From assembly GCF_000332815.1 (NCBI RefSeq), contig NZ_AOFD01000020.1:1-64000 (forward strand): 64,000 nucleotides of DNA, read 5' to 3'. Of the stretch, positions 9,115-18,651 are shown in pieces. A program made the translations under genes and the position numbers. Source of the stretch: Arthrobacter nitrophenolicus. Its GTDB lineage: Bacteria; Actinomycetota; Actinomycetes; Actinomycetales; Micrococcaceae. How positions within the stretch are numbered: position 1 is the first letter of the stretch; every line of letters starts with the position of its first letter. A model generated the notes under the pieces. The model did no database searches. It was not told where the DNA came from and saw only the letters and a program-made list of their open reading frames with translations.

Positions 9115-9855
9115 CTTCGCCGGCGCCACCCGCGCCACCGCAGCCACCAGCTTGTACCTCTTGGACGGGATGGACACCGGCCGGCCGCGTTCGTTGTCCG
9201 CCAGGCCCTCGCGCACCACGCGGTCCGCGTGCAGCCACGCCCAGGAGGGGGCCACCGACTTGTCCATGCCCATCCGGTCGTGGAATTCGGTGTGGGTGAA
9301 GCCGGGGCAGACGGCGGTGACCTTGATGCCCTGCTTGCGGTACGCCAGGTTGGCCCAGCGGCTGAAGCTCACCAGCCAGGCTTTCGCCGCGGAGTAGGTG
9401 CCGCGCGGCAGGAACGCGGCGATGCTGGCCACGTTGATGATCCTGCCGCTGCGGCGTTCCAGCATGCCTTTGAGTGCGGCGTGCGTCAGCACCATGGCGG
9501 TTTCGCCGTGCAGTTTCAGGTGCTTCTTCTCCTCCGAGATGCGGTTGTCCTCGAAGTTGTGCAGCAGCCCGATTCCGGCGTTGTTGACCAGGAAGCCCAC
9601 CGGCCGCTCCGGATCGGCGAGGCGTGCGACGACGGCGGCCACTCCGGCGTCGTCCGTCAGGTCGGCGGGGAGCACCTCAGCGGTGATCCCGTAGCGCCGT
9701 TCCAGGCCCGCCGCGGCTTCCTCGAGGCGGGCCCGGTTCCGCGCCACCAGGACCAGGTTGGTGCCCTGGGCGGCGAGCTGGCGTGCAAACTCGGCGCCCA
9801 GGCCCGCGCTGGCCCCGGTGATCAGTGCTGTGTTTCCGGAGGTTCTAGCCGTCAT
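9082..9855 (-). CDS. SDR family NAD(P)-dependent oxidoreductase
   Basis: This is a classical short-chain dehydrogenase of 257 aa. It shows the cofactor motif TGASAGLGAEFA, the acidic/charged second-strand end VLVARNRARLEE, NNAG (LVNNAGIGLL), the catalytic Ser in INVASIAAF and the YxxxK pair in YSAAKAW. VCPGFTHTEFHDRM follows the active site. The C-terminus (SIPSKRYKLVAAVARVAPAK) matches the subgroup annotated as putative oxidoreductases acting on lipids or ketones. The substrate is unknown. It is followed on the same strand by desD but separated by 31 bp, and it overlaps the FUSC gene tail-to-tail. Confidence 0.9.
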   Translation of the reverse strand: MTARTSGNTALITGASAGLGAEFARQLAAQGTNLVLVARNRARLEEAAAGLERRYGITAEVLPADLTDDAGVAAVVARLADPERPVGFLVNNAGIGLLHNFEDNRISEEKKHLKLHGETAMVLTHAALKGMLERRSGRIINVASIAAFLPRGTYSAAKAWLVSFSRWANLAYRKQGIKVTAVCPGFTHTEFHDRMGMDKSVAPSWAWLHADRVVREGLADNERGRPVSIPSKRYKLVAAVARVAPAKLVAGPARKPK

Positions 9856-9886
9856 GCTGCAAGCCTAGCCACCTGCCGGGGCATCC

Positions 9887-11743
9887 TCAGGCGAAGCGGG
9901 CCAGCGGGTTCGCCAGGCGTCCGGCCATCTGCAGTCCTCCGGACGGGTCCGTGAGATCCAGCATCTGCTGGTTATTCCGGAGCTGGAGCCGGTTCAGGCA
10001 GGACAGCTCGAAGTCCGCCGCGAAGAGGTCGTGCCGGGCGAACTGGTCCGCAAGCTCCGGATGCTGCTCCTGGTACTCCTTGACGGCCGCGGCAGCGGTC
10101 CGCCAGAACTCCTCCTGGTCCAGGGTTCCCGCATCCTCCAGCAGCGCCGCCATGAACCGGAAGATGCAGTCGAAGATGTCCGTGAAGATGGCCAGGACTT
10201 TTTCGCCGTCCGGGATGGCGGCCTTGATCCGGGACACCTCGTCCGGAAGGTCCAGCCGGTCCCCCATCACCACGATTTCCTCGGCAATGTCCTTCATGAC
10301 GGCCCGCACCGGCACCCCGTCCTGGAGGACCAGGATGACGTTCTCGCCGTGCGGCATGAAGGCCAGCTCGTACTTGTACAGGCAGTGCACCAGCGGCACC
10401 AGGTACGCCTCGAAGTAGCGGCGCAGCCAGTCCGCGGGGGCCAGCCCGGAGCGGTCAATCAGTGCGGACACCATCGGCAGGCCCTGCGCATCAACGTGCA
10501 GCAGTGAGGCCATGGTGGCCAGCTGCTGGCCGTCCCGGAGCAGTGGCAGCGGGCTTTCCCGCCACAGGGCTGACAGCATTTTCCGGTAGGGCGACCCGCT
10601 GGCCGAGCCGGCCTCGTAGTAGCCGTTGTGGTAGCCGAGGGCGGCGATCTCGCCGATCATGGTGAAGCCCCGCTGCTGCAGGGCACCGTCCGCCTCGATC
10701 AGGTTCCGCAGCCAGTCGTTGATGGCGGGTGTGGCCTTCATGTACTGCGGCGACAACCCGCGCATGAAGCCCATATTCAGCACGGACATGGCCGTCTTGA
10801 CGTAGTTCCGCGCCGGGGCGCTGGTGTTGAAGAACGTCCGGATGGACTGCTGCGCCTGGTACTGGTCCGTCCCCGTCCCAAGGTAGACGATGCGCTGGCC
10901 TGCTATTTCAGCCGCGAACGTCACGGTGAGCTTGTTCTCCCACTGCCACGGGTGGACAGGCATAAAGAAGTACTGCTCCGGGTCGAGGCCCTGCAGCTGC
11001 AGTTCGCTGGTGAAGTCCACTGCCAGCGGGCCGAGCTCGGCGTCCAGGTGCGCCCGGTAATCCAGCCCGGCGCTTGAGGTGAAGACCGCGTGGCTGCGGT
11101 GCACGGCGATCCATTCCAGCTGCACCGCCGCGCCGGTTTCCGGGGCGAAGGCGTGGTAGTCGCTGATGCCAAAACCCAGCCGGCCGTTGTTGGCCACGAA
11201 GCAGGGGTGGCCCTCGGTCATGCTCCGCTCGATGGCCTGGAAGTCGGCGGCAACGTCTGCCCCGCCGGTGATTCCGGCCGCGAGTTCCGCGGCGGACGGC
11301 TGGCCGGCCCACTGCTTGTACGCATGGCTGGCCAGGGTGCTGCTGATTTCCTCCAGGTAGACGGGGAGCATCTGGATGTTGATCCCCAGGTGCCCGTGGA
11401 ACGCCGTGATGAAGCCCAGCACGTCCAGCGGCGCTTCGGTGCCGTCCTGGAAGTAGCGGATGGAAGCGGCATCGATGGACCAGTGCTCCAGCTCCAGGAC
11501 GCGGGCTGCGAACCGGTACTCGTGGGTTCCGTCGCCGCTGCGCAGGCGGTAGCTGCCGGGCTCGCCGTCCACCGGTTCGGGCGTGAGGATCCGCTCGTGC
11601 GAGAACTCGGCGAGCGCCTTGCGCAGGAGGTGCCGGTTGGCCCTGCTCCAGCGCTCCGCATCCAGGTGCGGAGCGGCGTTCATGGTGCCGGCGCCGGGGG
11701 TGTGGCGGCGGGCGGGTGCGAAGGTGTTGGCCTGGACAGTCAC
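9887..11743 (-). CDS. desD: Desferrioxamine siderophore synthetase, IucA/IucC family
   Basis: This NRPS-independent siderophore synthetase (618 aa) condenses and macrocyclises N-hydroxy-N-succinyl/acetyl-cadaverine units into desferrioxamine, using ATP. The IucA/IucC core is seen at EGHPCFVANNGRLGFGISDY, the HPWQWENKL motif and GTGTDQYQAQQSIRTFFN. The FhuF-like/C-terminal part includes YKYELAFMPHGENVILVLQDG and KDIAEEIVV. It is the last gene of the desABCD order and overlaps desC by ATGA. ATG 11743 is used as start; the first 20 residues are variable. The neighbours (decarboxylase, hydroxylase, acyltransferase) make the pathway assignment firm. No siderophore uptake gene is visible in the window. 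Confidence 0.93.
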   Translation of the reverse strand: MTVQANTFAPARRHTPGAGTMNAAPHLDAERWSRANRHLLRKALAEFSHERILTPEPVDGEPGSYRLRSGDGTHEYRFAARVLELEHWSIDAASIRYFQDGTEAPLDVLGFITAFHGHLGINIQMLPVYLEEISSTLASHAYKQWAGQPSAAELAAGITGGADVAADFQAIERSMTEGHPCFVANNGRLGFGISDYHAFAPETGAAVQLEWIAVHRSHAVFTSSAGLDYRAHLDAELGPLAVDFTSELQLQGLDPEQYFFMPVHPWQWENKLTVTFAAEIAGQRIVYLGTGTDQYQAQQSIRTFFNTSAPARNYVKTAMSVLNMGFMRGLSPQYMKATPAINDWLRNLIEADGALQQRGFTMIGEIAALGYHNGYYEAGSASGSPYRKMLSALWRESPLPLLRDGQQLATMASLLHVDAQGLPMVSALIDRSGLAPADWLRRYFEAYLVPLVHCLYKYELAFMPHGENVILVLQDGVPVRAVMKDIAEEIVVMGDRLDLPDEVSRIKAAIPDGEKVLAIFTDIFDCIFRFMAALLEDAGTLDQEEFWRTAAAAVKEYQEQHPELADQFARHDLFAADFELSCLNRLQLRNNQQMLDLTDPSGGLQMAGRLANPLARFA

Positions 11744-12309
11744 AGTGATGCTCCCTGCGGAACGGGGGTGGAAAGAGTGTCTAGTGCCGCCCTGGCGGCA
11801 AGGTAGTCGGTGCGGGTGCAGAAGCTGAGCAGGGCTTCCTTGTCCGGCAGGGTGACCAGCCCGGCGGCCTGGAACCCGAGCCGTTCGTTGAGGGCGTGGA
11901 TCCTGGTGTTCCGGGCATCCGGTTCCACCACCACCCGCTCCACCTCCGGCCGGTCAAACAAGCGGCCGAGGACGGCGTCCATCACCGCGGTGGTGTAGCC
12001 GGATTCGGGGTTTCCCGACGGCGGCGCAACCAGCAGGTGCATTCCGACGTCGCCGGGCTGGACGGCGTACCGGCCGGCCAGCGGCGAGGACTCCGGCAGG
12101 TACTCCTCCATCAGGAAGGCGGGGACGCCGCCGTCGAGCCCCAGCAGGGCGTGGTGGTGGCCGCTCGACTGGATTTTGGCGTACTCCTCCGCCACGTCAG
12201 CCACGCTGGCGGACAGCATCCCCCAGAACGAGGCGTACGGCCGGGTCACCCAGCTGTGCAGGAGCGGCGCGTCGGCCTGCGCGTCCAGGCAGCGGAACGT
12301 GAACCTCAT
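11740..12309 (-). CDS. desC: Hydroxamate-forming GNAT acyltransferase (DesC-like)
   Basis: This GNAT-fold enzyme (189 aa) transfers acetyl or succinyl from CoA to N-hydroxycadaverine, giving the iron-chelating hydroxamate. It resembles the IucB/RhbD/DesC group: an opening beta-strand [50 protein letters not shown], the acyl-CoA region [20 protein letters not shown], and the closing [19 protein letters not shown]. It overlaps desD at the 3' end and desB at the 5' end by ATGA each, so the three are translationally coupled. Confidence 0.9.
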   Translation of the reverse strand: MRFTFRCLDAQADAPLLHSWVTRPYASFWGMLSASVADVAEEYAKIQSSGHHHALLGLDGGVPAFLMEEYLPESSPLAGRYAVQPGDVGMHLLVAPPSGNPESGYTTAVMDAVLGRLFDRPEVERVVVEPDARNTRIHALNERLGFQAAGLVTLPDKEALLSFCTRTDYLAARAALDTLSTPVPQGASL

Positions 12310-13702
12310 GCGGGCACCTCCGCTTCAACGCCCGAAACCGTACCCGGCACGGCAGCACCGGCCGGGGAACCACCGGCCGGCACTGCGGCGGCCGGCGAAC
12401 CGAACTGCTGGAACGCGATGCTCCGCTCCACGGGATAGACCTCGCGGCCGGTGATTTCCCGCAGGATGCAGGAGTTGCGGTAGGCGCCCATGCCCAGGTC
12501 CGGGGTCACGAAGCCGTGGGTGTGCAGCTCCGCGTTCTGAACGAAAATCTCACCGGGAACCACACCGGTGCTGTAGTTCCGGTCCACGTCGAACCTGCCG
12601 GCGCTGTCCCGGGCTATCCGGTCCTGCACCCCGGCCAGGAACGCCGGCTCCCGGTAGCCGTAGCCGGTGGCGAACACCACCGCTTCACTGTCCAGGGTGT
12701 AGGAGGCGCCCTGTTCGCCGTGGTGGAACTGCAGGGTGTGCGTGCCGGCGGCCGGGTCCCACTGCGCGCCGGTCAGGGTGGAGTGGGTCAGCAGCTGGCT
12801 GTTGACCATGCCGGAAAGGCTCTTGGCGTAGAGCAGGTCGTAGATCGCATCGATCAGGTCCGAGTTGATCCCCTTGTAGAGGTTCTTCTGCGTCTTGTTG
12901 AGGTGGTCCCGGCGCTCCTGCGGCAGTCCGTGGAAGTAGTCCACGTACTCGGGCGAGGTCATCTCCAGGGTCAGCTTGGTGTACTCGAGCGGGAAGAACC
13001 TGCCGGAGCGGGTCACCCAGTTCAGCTGGTAGCCATGGACGTCGGCTTCCTGCAGGAGCTCGTGGTAGATCTCGGCGGCGCTCTGGCCGCTGCCCAGGAT
13101 GGTGATGCTGCGCCGCTGCTGCAGCTCGGCTTTCCGGGCCAGGTAGTCGGCATTGTGGAAGGCCACTCCCCCGCTCCTGTCCGCAGCACCGGCAACGATG
13201 TCGGCGCCTGCTTCCGGCACATACGGGGACGTTCCGGTTCCCAGCACCAGCCGCCGGGCGAACAGCACCTCCGTCCCGTCCGGACCCGACACCGTCAGGC
13301 GGTACACGCCGCCGTCGTACGCCGTATCCAGCACAGCCGTGCCAAAACGGACGGAGGCCAGCTGGCCCGCCACCCACTGGCAGTACTGGTTGTACTCGGC
13401 ACGCAGGGGGTAGAAGTTTTCCCGGATGTAGAAGCGGTACAGCCGGCCCGTCTGCTTCAGGAAGTTCAGGAAGGAGTACGGCGAGGTGGGGTCCGCCAGG
13501 GTGACCAGGTCTGCCATGAAGGGCACCTGAAGATGGGCGGGTTCCAGCATCATCCGGGATGCCAGTCAAAGGACTCGCGCTGTTCCAGGAAGATGCCCTC
13601 CACCCCCTCCACCGGCTCGGTGAGTGCGGCGAGGCCCAGGTTGAAGGGCCCGACGCCGATGGCGGCGAAGTCGTAGATCCTGCGGTTGTCATGGGTGCTC
13701 AT
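12306..13702 (-). pseudogene. desB: Cadaverine/lysine N-monooxygenase DesB, frameshifted
   Basis: This FAD/NADPH N-hydroxylase converts cadaverine to N-hydroxycadaverine. From ATG 13702 the first frame encodes the FAD site (FAAIGVGPFNLGLAAL) and [13 protein letters not shown], then hits TGA. The rest continues in another frame from [20 protein letters not shown], with the NADPH motif [16 protein letters not shown] and the ATGY motif [12 protein letters not shown]. Restoring one base at about 13555 (GG to GGC) gives [13 protein letters not shown], exactly the conserved sequence, and a protein of about 465 aa. The stop of desA overlaps this start (ATGA). I treat this as a probable consensus error in an otherwise intact operon. 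Confidence 0.9.
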
Positions 13703-15308
13703 GCGGATACCTCGCTCTGCAGCAGTCCGGCGCCGGTGGTGCGGAGGAGTCCGATGATTTCGGCGATGTCCTCGAGCGTTGCCTCGGCGTTGAGGAGGGT
13801 GAATTTCAGGTAGTGCCGGCCGCCCACCTTGGTGCCGGCAACCACGGCCTGGCCGGACGCGAAGACGGCCGCCCGGATGGCGGGGTTGATGGCGTCGGCG
13901 GTGTCCTCGGACAGCCGTTCACCGGTGTCCAGGACGGGCCGGTAGCGGAACACCAGGGTGCTGAGCTGCGGTGCGGCGGCGAGCTCGAAGTCGTCGTCGG
14001 CCTCGAGGAGGGAGCCCACGCGGGCGGCAAGGTCGATCGCCTCGTCGAACAGGGCCCCCACGGCGTCCGCACCCATGATCCGCAGGGTGAGCCACAGCTT
14101 GAGCGCGTCGAACCGGCGCGTGGTCTGGATGCTCTTGTCCACCTGGTTGGGGATGTCGGCCAGGGCGGCGCTTTCCGGGTTCAGGTAATCGGCGTAGTAG
14201 GTGATGTGGCGGAGCATGGCGGACTCGCGGACCAGGAGCGCGCTGGAGCTGACCGGCTGGAAGAAGGTCTTGTGGAAGTCCACGGTGACCGAATCCGCCA
14301 GGCGGGTGCCGTCCAGCAGGTGCCGGTAGCGTCCGGAGACCATCAGTCCGCCGCCGTACGCGGCATCGATATGAAACCATGCGCCGTAAGCCTTGGCGAG
14401 GGCGGCGAGGTCTGCGAGCGGGTCCACCGCGCCGAAGTCCGTGGTCCCTGCGGTGGCCACCACCGCCATGGCGGTCAGGCCGGCACCCTGGCTTCCGCCA
14501 TGGCCTCGGCGAGGGCCGCGGGGTCCATCCTGTGGTCGGGGGTGCAGGGGATGCTGATGACGGCGTCGAAGCCGAGGCCCAGCATGGAGGCTGACTTCTG
14601 GATGCTGAAGTGGCTGTCCGCCGAGGTGAAGATCCGCAGGGTGTCCAGCAGGGCCGGGAGGCGGAGGCCGCTGCGGGCCGGATCCTGCCGGAGCCCGGCA
14701 ACCGCGTGGTTCCGCGCGATCAGCAGCGCCTGGAGGTTGGACTGGCTGCCTCCGGAGGTGAAGATGCCGTCCGAGTTGTCGCCCAGGTTCAGGCGCTCCG
14801 CCGTCCAGTCGATGAGGCGGCGCTCGATCATGGTGGCGCCCGCGCTCTGGTCCCACGTGTCCAGCGAGGAGTTCACCGCGGACAGGATGGCCTCGCCCAC
14901 CAGGGCGGGGATCACCACGGGGCAGTTGAGGTGGGCGGCGTACTTGGCATCGTGGAAATAGATGGCGTCCCGGAGGTAGACGGCCTCGAGTTCCTGGAGC
15001 GCGGCCGCGGTGTCCGGGAGCGGTGCATCCAGGTCCACGGCGCCCACGCGCGCCTTCATTTCCGAAGGCCCGACGCCGGTGAACGGCCTGGTGGTGCGCT
15101 CCAGTTTGGTGGCCACCGCGTTGACGCCCTGCAGCACCTGCGCCACATAGCGGGGCGAGTTCCGTGCGTTGAACAGGTGGTTGGTTGCCCCCAGCGCGAG
15201 TTCCACCCGGGAGCCGAAGTCCTGCCCCGGCGGCTCGGGTTTTGTGTCCACACCGCTGCTGCGGTGGTCATCCACGGGTAACTCGTCAAGGCGGGGCATC
15301 AGCGACAC
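13699..15308 (-). pseudogene. desA: PLP-dependent lysine decarboxylase DesA, frameshifted
   Basis: This group II (Glu/Dab-type) PLP decarboxylase makes cadaverine from lysine, the first step of desferrioxamine synthesis. The N-terminal frame (GTG 15308, with AAGGA six nt upstream) carries HLNCPVVIPALVGEAI and TSGGSQSNLQALLIARN. It ends at 14475. A second frame then carries VATAGTTDFGAVDP, WFHIDAAYGGG and the Schiff-base lysine in VTVDFHKTFFQPVSS. Adding one G in the run near 14483 rejoins the frames through AEARGAGLTAMAVV and gives about 537 aa. It is the first gene of desABCD, about 35 bp downstream of an iron box. Confidence 0.9.
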
Positions 15309-15342
15309 TCGTCTTCCTTCGGTCAGGAGCTGGGGGAATTAC

Positions 15343-15361
15343 AGAGGTAAGCCTTACTTAG
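15343..15361. promoter_or_regulatory. Putative DtxR/IdeR iron box in front of desABCD
   Basis: The sequence AGAGGTAAGCCTTACTTAG matches 15 of 19 positions of the actinobacterial DtxR/IdeR/DmdR1 consensus (TWAGGTWAGSCTWACCTWA) and contains the palindrome GTAAG-C-CTTAC. It lies 35 bp upstream of the desA start. Iron-dependent repression of the operon is inferred. Confidence 0.75.
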
Positions 15362-15582
15362 GTGACCCTTTTAATCAAACTTTTGTGCTCTATTTCTCTT
15401 CAGCCCCGGAATTTCAAGGGTTCCGCCGCTCCTTCGTGCGTCATTGACTGGCACGCAGAGGGGGATCTAGCGCAAAATGCCCCTTCCGACGGCCGGAGGC
15501 GGGCAGGGCGCGGCCTGGCGGGCTTGCAGCTAGGGTGGACTCACGGCAGCACTGACCGCTGCGTCGAGATTTGGGGGAAGCA

Positions 15583-15924
15583 ATGGAGCAGGCACCGTCG
15601 CAAGCCATCGGCTTTCGGGAAGTGGACCGGGACGGGAATCCTATGCCTGAGGACAACGAACAGGCAGCCCGCAACACCGAAGGCGGCAGCACGCCCGCCA
15701 TCAACCCGTTCATCGCCGCCCTATGGCTCCTCACCGTCATACTCATTGGCGGCGGGGCGTGGATTTTCGCCAACGCGGACACCTTCGCGGGCCCGGGCAG
15801 CGGCGGCATGCCGGCGCAGTTCCTGGTGTTTACCTTTGCACCCTATGCGGTCTTCGCGGGGATTGCAGCGCTCATCAGCCTGCTGCTATGGCACGCGCTG
15901 CAGTGGCAGCGCAAGCGGGCGTAG
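15583..15924 (+). CDS. Small two-TM membrane protein of unknown function
   Basis: The protein is 113 aa from ATG 15583, which has GGGGGA 4 nt upstream; the upstream TTG at 15571 is less likely. Residues 1-45 are polar and acidic (FREVDRDGNPMPEDNEQAAR). Two hydrophobic helices follow, FIAALWLLTVILIGGGAWIF and FLVFTFAPYAVFAGIAALI, then a short basic end (HALQWQRKRA) predicted to be cytoplasmic. I do not recognise a named family. It stands alone, divergent from the des operon. Confidence 0.7.
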   Translation: MEQAPSQAIGFREVDRDGNPMPEDNEQAARNTEGGSTPAINPFIAALWLLTVILIGGGAWIFANADTFAGPGSGGMPAQFLVFTFAPYAVFAGIAALISLLLWHALQWQRKRA

Positions 15925-16006
15925 GCAGCAGCTTCCGAGCGGGGCAAGGGCAGGAAACCGGCCTCCCCGGCATGTGTCGCGGGCCACAGCGGATTTGCCC
16001 GTTCAT

Positions 16007-16026
16007 TAGTAAGCATGCTTAGGTAA
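16007..16026. promoter_or_regulatory. Palindromic motif TAGTAAGCATGCTTA upstream of a small gene
   Basis: TAGTAAGCATGCTTAGGTAA contains a perfect 12-bp palindrome (TAAGCATGCTTA). Its left half, TAGTAAGCATG, recurs exactly upstream of the GlsB-type gene at 43321. It is probably a transcription factor site, about 85 bp before the start at 16110. The regulator is unknown. Confidence 0.45.
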
Positions 16027-16109
16027 TGGGGTAAATGAACCTCCGCAAGCAGTTCGCGGCGGGGCTGCCAACGCCGGCAGCCTCGTGAAGAAGCCCAAGG
16101 ATGAACATC

Positions 16110-16523
16110 ATGGCCACCGCTACCGAAGACCAGTTGACGGCGTTTGGGGAACGCACGCTGGGAGACCTTTCTCCCGTGGAACCCCTCCAGCCCCTGGATA
16201 TGGAATTGATGGTCACCCTGAATTCGCGCATGCATTGCCGCATGCCCATGGAGCGCATTGACCCCGATGAGCTTCCCGTCCGCCAGCCCGTCTACGTTGA
16301 CGGAACGGGCGTTGTACCCATCGGCATGTCAACTGTTCCCGGGAACGTAGTGACGTACCGCTGCGCCTGCGGCTTCACCATCGATGACCCCGCGTCGGCG
16401 CAGGCGCAAGCGCGCAGGCCCTCGCCAGCTGACCTGCGTCCAGGCGCACAGATCTACTGGTCCGGCTGCTACCCCTCCGGCCAGTCGACGAACTGCTCGT
16501 ACCCCTCGTGCTTGCGCAGGTAG
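16110..16523 (+). CDS. Hypothetical protein (137 aa)
   Basis: The start ATG 16110 is chosen because AAGGA lies 8 nt upstream; the ATG at 16101 has none. The first 90 residues look like a genuine compact domain (FGERTLGDLSPVEPLQPLDM, SRMHCRMPMERIDPDELPVR, GNVVTYRCACGFTI) with three cysteines in HC...CAC that could bind metal. I do not recognise the family. The last 40 residues are low complexity and overlap the convergent GNAT gene by 55 bp. A one-base shift near 16425 would end the protein at a TGA there, so the C-terminus is doubtful. Confidence 0.55.
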   Translation: MATATEDQLTAFGERTLGDLSPVEPLQPLDMELMVTLNSRMHCRMPMERIDPDELPVRQPVYVDGTGVVPIGMSTVPGNVVTYRCACGFTIDDPASAQAQARRPSPADLRPGAQIYWSGCYPSGQSTNCSYPSCLRR

Positions 16524-16798
16524 CCGGAGATGAACGGGCAGTGCGGAATGATCCGCTTGCCCGTGGCCACCACGTCGTCCAGGGCGAAGTGGGCCAGCAC
16601 CCTGCCCAGGCCCCGGCCTTCGAAGTCCTGGCTGGTTTCGGTATGGGTGAAGTCAATATGCCCGGGCAGGTCCCGGAAAAACGACTGCACGGCCAGCTTG
16701 CCCCCTACCAGTAGCTCGTAGCGGTGCTGCGCATCGTTGCGCCGCAGGGTGACATCGGGGGCGAACCTATCCTCGGTGGACATCGTGTTCTCGGTCAT
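16469..16798 (-). CDS. GNAT-like N-acetyltransferase domain protein (YjdJ/Yhcn type)
   Basis: This short single-domain acetyltransferase fold (109 aa) belongs to the group of about 90-110 aa. HRYELLVGGKLAVQSFFRDL forms the first strands. The acetyl-CoA loop is DFEGRGLGRVLAHFALDDVV. The end, RIIPHCPFISGYLRKHEGY, is the highly conserved 'I.P.CPF...Y...H..Y' signature of this family. The substrate is unknown. An internal start at 16783 (MSTEDRF) is possible. It overlaps the upstream acyltransferase gene by 32 bp on the same strand. Confidence 0.88.
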   Translation of the reverse strand: MTENTMSTEDRFAPDVTLRRNDAQHRYELLVGGKLAVQSFFRDLPGHIDFTHTETSQDFEGRGLGRVLAHFALDDVVATGKRIIPHCPFISGYLRKHEGYEQFVDWPEG

Positions 16799-18071
16799 GG
16801 TTCGACACTGGCACTACTTCACCCCGCTGGCAATGCCACAGCAGCAGCATTAGGGCAGCGGCGAAGCAGGCTGCGCCCGCACCCAGCAGTCCCAGCGTCA
16901 GGCCGCTGAAGGCCGCGGCCGCCACCGGAAGGAAGACCACGACGACGGCGGCGACCACCCTGGCGGGCCGGCAGCGGGTGCCGGGAACCGTCGTCGGACG
17001 TTCCTCCAGCCGGCCAAAGGCCGCCACGGCGGCCAGCAGCAGGAGGACCAGCGCCAGCAGGACCAGGGGCCGCGCCCACCACCACTCCGCCGTGCCGGAG
17101 GCGGGCTTGGGGAACGGGGTGAGGAGCAGCAGCCCCGACATCCCCACCAGCAGCGGCAGGTGCCACAGATACACCGTCAGGGAGCGGCTTCCTGCCACCG
17201 TCATGAGCCTGCTGACCCACCCCACGGAGCACACCGGGACCAGCACTGGCCGCGCCAGCTCCAGGAGGGCCGCCTGCGTGATGCCCAGCAGGAGCAGGCA
17301 GAGGTTGGGCGGGTTGAGGTTGACCAGCATATTGCCCGGGTAGAGTCCCAAACCCGTAACTGCGCCGAGGACCAGATTGGCACCCAGGGCAACGGCCAGC
17401 AGCCCGGAACGCGACACCCTGGACCAGTGCCCGCCAGCCAGCAGGAAGCCCACCTGCTGGACGGCGCACCACAGGAACACCAGGTTGGCGTGCGCCAGCC
17501 CGGGAAGCGCCCCGCGGAGGCAGTCAACGGTTACCACCAGCGCGGTCAACGCCATGAACGTGAGCCAGGGGGCGCGGGTGTGCAGGGCGGCGAGGAGCGG
17601 AATATTCAGCTGGGCGGCAAGGTATGCGGCCAGGAACCACAGGGGCATGCCCGCGCCGGCCGCCATCAGCTGGACCACCTGCGGATGCACACCCAGCAGC
17701 GCTGCCGCGCCCAGTGCCACGAACATTACCGCCAGCAGCGCGGTGGCGGGGCGGACCAGGCGCAGGAGCCTTGCCCGGACAAATTGGGATGCAGTTCCGC
17801 CGCCCTCGCTGAGCCGCCGCCAGGACTGCAGGCCGGTAATGCCGCCGGTCACGAAAAACAGCGGCATGACCATGAAGATCCAGATGACCGGAACAAACCA
17901 GTCCTGCTCAGCGAGGGTGTTTTGCGTTGTCACCGTGCCGTCGGGGTGCAGGACGGGGCTCACCATCATGCAGTGGCCCATTACCACCAGGGCCAGGCAG
18001 ACGAAGCGCACAAGGTCGATGGCGGCGTCGCGGCCCTCAGCCGGAGCCGGGCGAGGCTTCCCGCTGCTCAC
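16767..18071 (-). CDS. Acyltransferase family membrane protein (acyltransferase 3)
   Basis: This 434-aa polytopic membrane protein opens with the acyltransferase-3 motif RDAAIDLVRFVCLALVVMGH, whose His is the likely catalytic residue facing the acyl donor. WIFMVMPLFFVTGGITGLQSW, RLLRLVRPATALLAVMFVALG and PLWFLAAYLAAQLNIPLLAAL are further typical blocks, and HLPLLVGMSGLLLLTP lies near the C-terminus. Such enzymes O-acetylate cell-wall polymers, lipids or antibiotics; the substrate here is unknown. The downstream GNAT start overlaps its 3' end, suggesting co-expression. Confidence 0.9.
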   Translation of the reverse strand: MSSGKPRPAPAEGRDAAIDLVRFVCLALVVMGHCMMVSPVLHPDGTVTTQNTLAEQDWFVPVIWIFMVMPLFFVTGGITGLQSWRRLSEGGGTASQFVRARLLRLVRPATALLAVMFVALGAAALLGVHPQVVQLMAAGAGMPLWFLAAYLAAQLNIPLLAALHTRAPWLTFMALTALVVTVDCLRGALPGLAHANLVFLWCAVQQVGFLLAGGHWSRVSRSGLLAVALGANLVLGAVTGLGLYPGNMLVNLNPPNLCLLLLGITQAALLELARPVLVPVCSVGWVSRLMTVAGSRSLTVYLWHLPLLVGMSGLLLLTPFPKPASGTAEWWWARPLVLLALVLLLLAAVAAFGRLEERPTTVPGTRCRPARVVAAVVVVFLPVAAAAFSGLTLGLLGAGAACFAAALMLLLWHCQRGEVVPVSNHDREHDVHRG

Positions 18072-18113
18072 AGCACCATTGTGCGCCTGTTGCGTGTGGT
18101 GTTAAAGGGTCAC

Positions 18114-18174
18114 GAGTTTTGTCCAGATACGGTGGCTTCCGCGCCTCCCAACCCGCCAGATCTGGACAAAACTC
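18114..18174. repeat. 61-bp dispersed palindromic element, copy 1
   Basis: Perfect 15-bp terminal inverted repeats (GAGTTTTGTCCAGAT at 18114-18128 and its complement at 18160-18174) flank a 31-bp core. Read on the minus strand it aligns along its length with the 62-bp element at 21019-21080. It lies between the acyltransferase and DUF1304 genes. This looks like a REP/MITE-like intergenic repeat; it may also act as a terminator. Confidence 0.75.
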
Positions 18175-18198
18175 CTGACTGAGCGGGCAGGAGCGGCT

Positions 18199-18603
18199 CT
18201 ACTGCGCCAATGCGAGCAGGCCGAGGACGACGGCGAACAGCGGCAGGGTCCCTTGGGTGGCAGCGGCCCGGAGGTACTTCCGGCCGGTGGAAACCAGGAC
18301 CAGCGCGGCCAGCAGCATGGAACCGCAGCTCGCGAAAATCAGGGTCCAGCCCGCCACGGACTGCGCCGAGCCCTCGGACCCCAGCGCCACGCAGGCTATG
18401 CCGATCAAGGCCCCGGCAGCCAGGAACAGGTTGTAGAAACCCTGGTTGAAGGCAAGCGGCCTGGTGGTCTCGGCGTCGGCCTGCGAAGCCACGCCGAAAC
18501 GCCGCCAGGTGGCCGGTCGCGTCCAGGTCAGCGACTCCATGGTGAATATGAAGACGTGGAGCGCCGCCGCCAGGAAGGCAAAAAGGAGGGAGGCCAGGAT
18601 CAT
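18199..18603 (-). CDS. DUF1304 family membrane protein
   Basis: This is a 134-aa protein with four predicted TM helices. It begins MILASLLFAFLAAALHVFIF; MESLTW follows, then a conserved loop F...A.T..LA.NQGFYNLFLAAG (QGFYNLFLA is the family hallmark). The last helices are GWTLIFASCGSMLLAALVLV and LPLFAVVLGLLALAQ. The function is unknown. It is 48 bp downstream of the aldolase gene on the same strand and could be read through from that operon. Confidence 0.9.
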   Translation of the reverse strand: MILASLLFAFLAAALHVFIFTMESLTWTRPATWRRFGVASQADAETTRPLAFNQGFYNLFLAAGALIGIACVALGSEGSAQSVAGWTLIFASCGSMLLAALVLVSTGRKYLRAAATQGTLPLFAVVLGLLALAQ

Positions 18604-18651
18604 TGCTTGATCCTAGCCTCCCCCGATTCCGGCTACCGGCCAGCCCCACGG

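Noticed and set aside
12516..13676. 386-aa open frame opposite desB
   Set aside because: Low-complexity shadow of the hydroxylase gene with no plausible RBS or domain.
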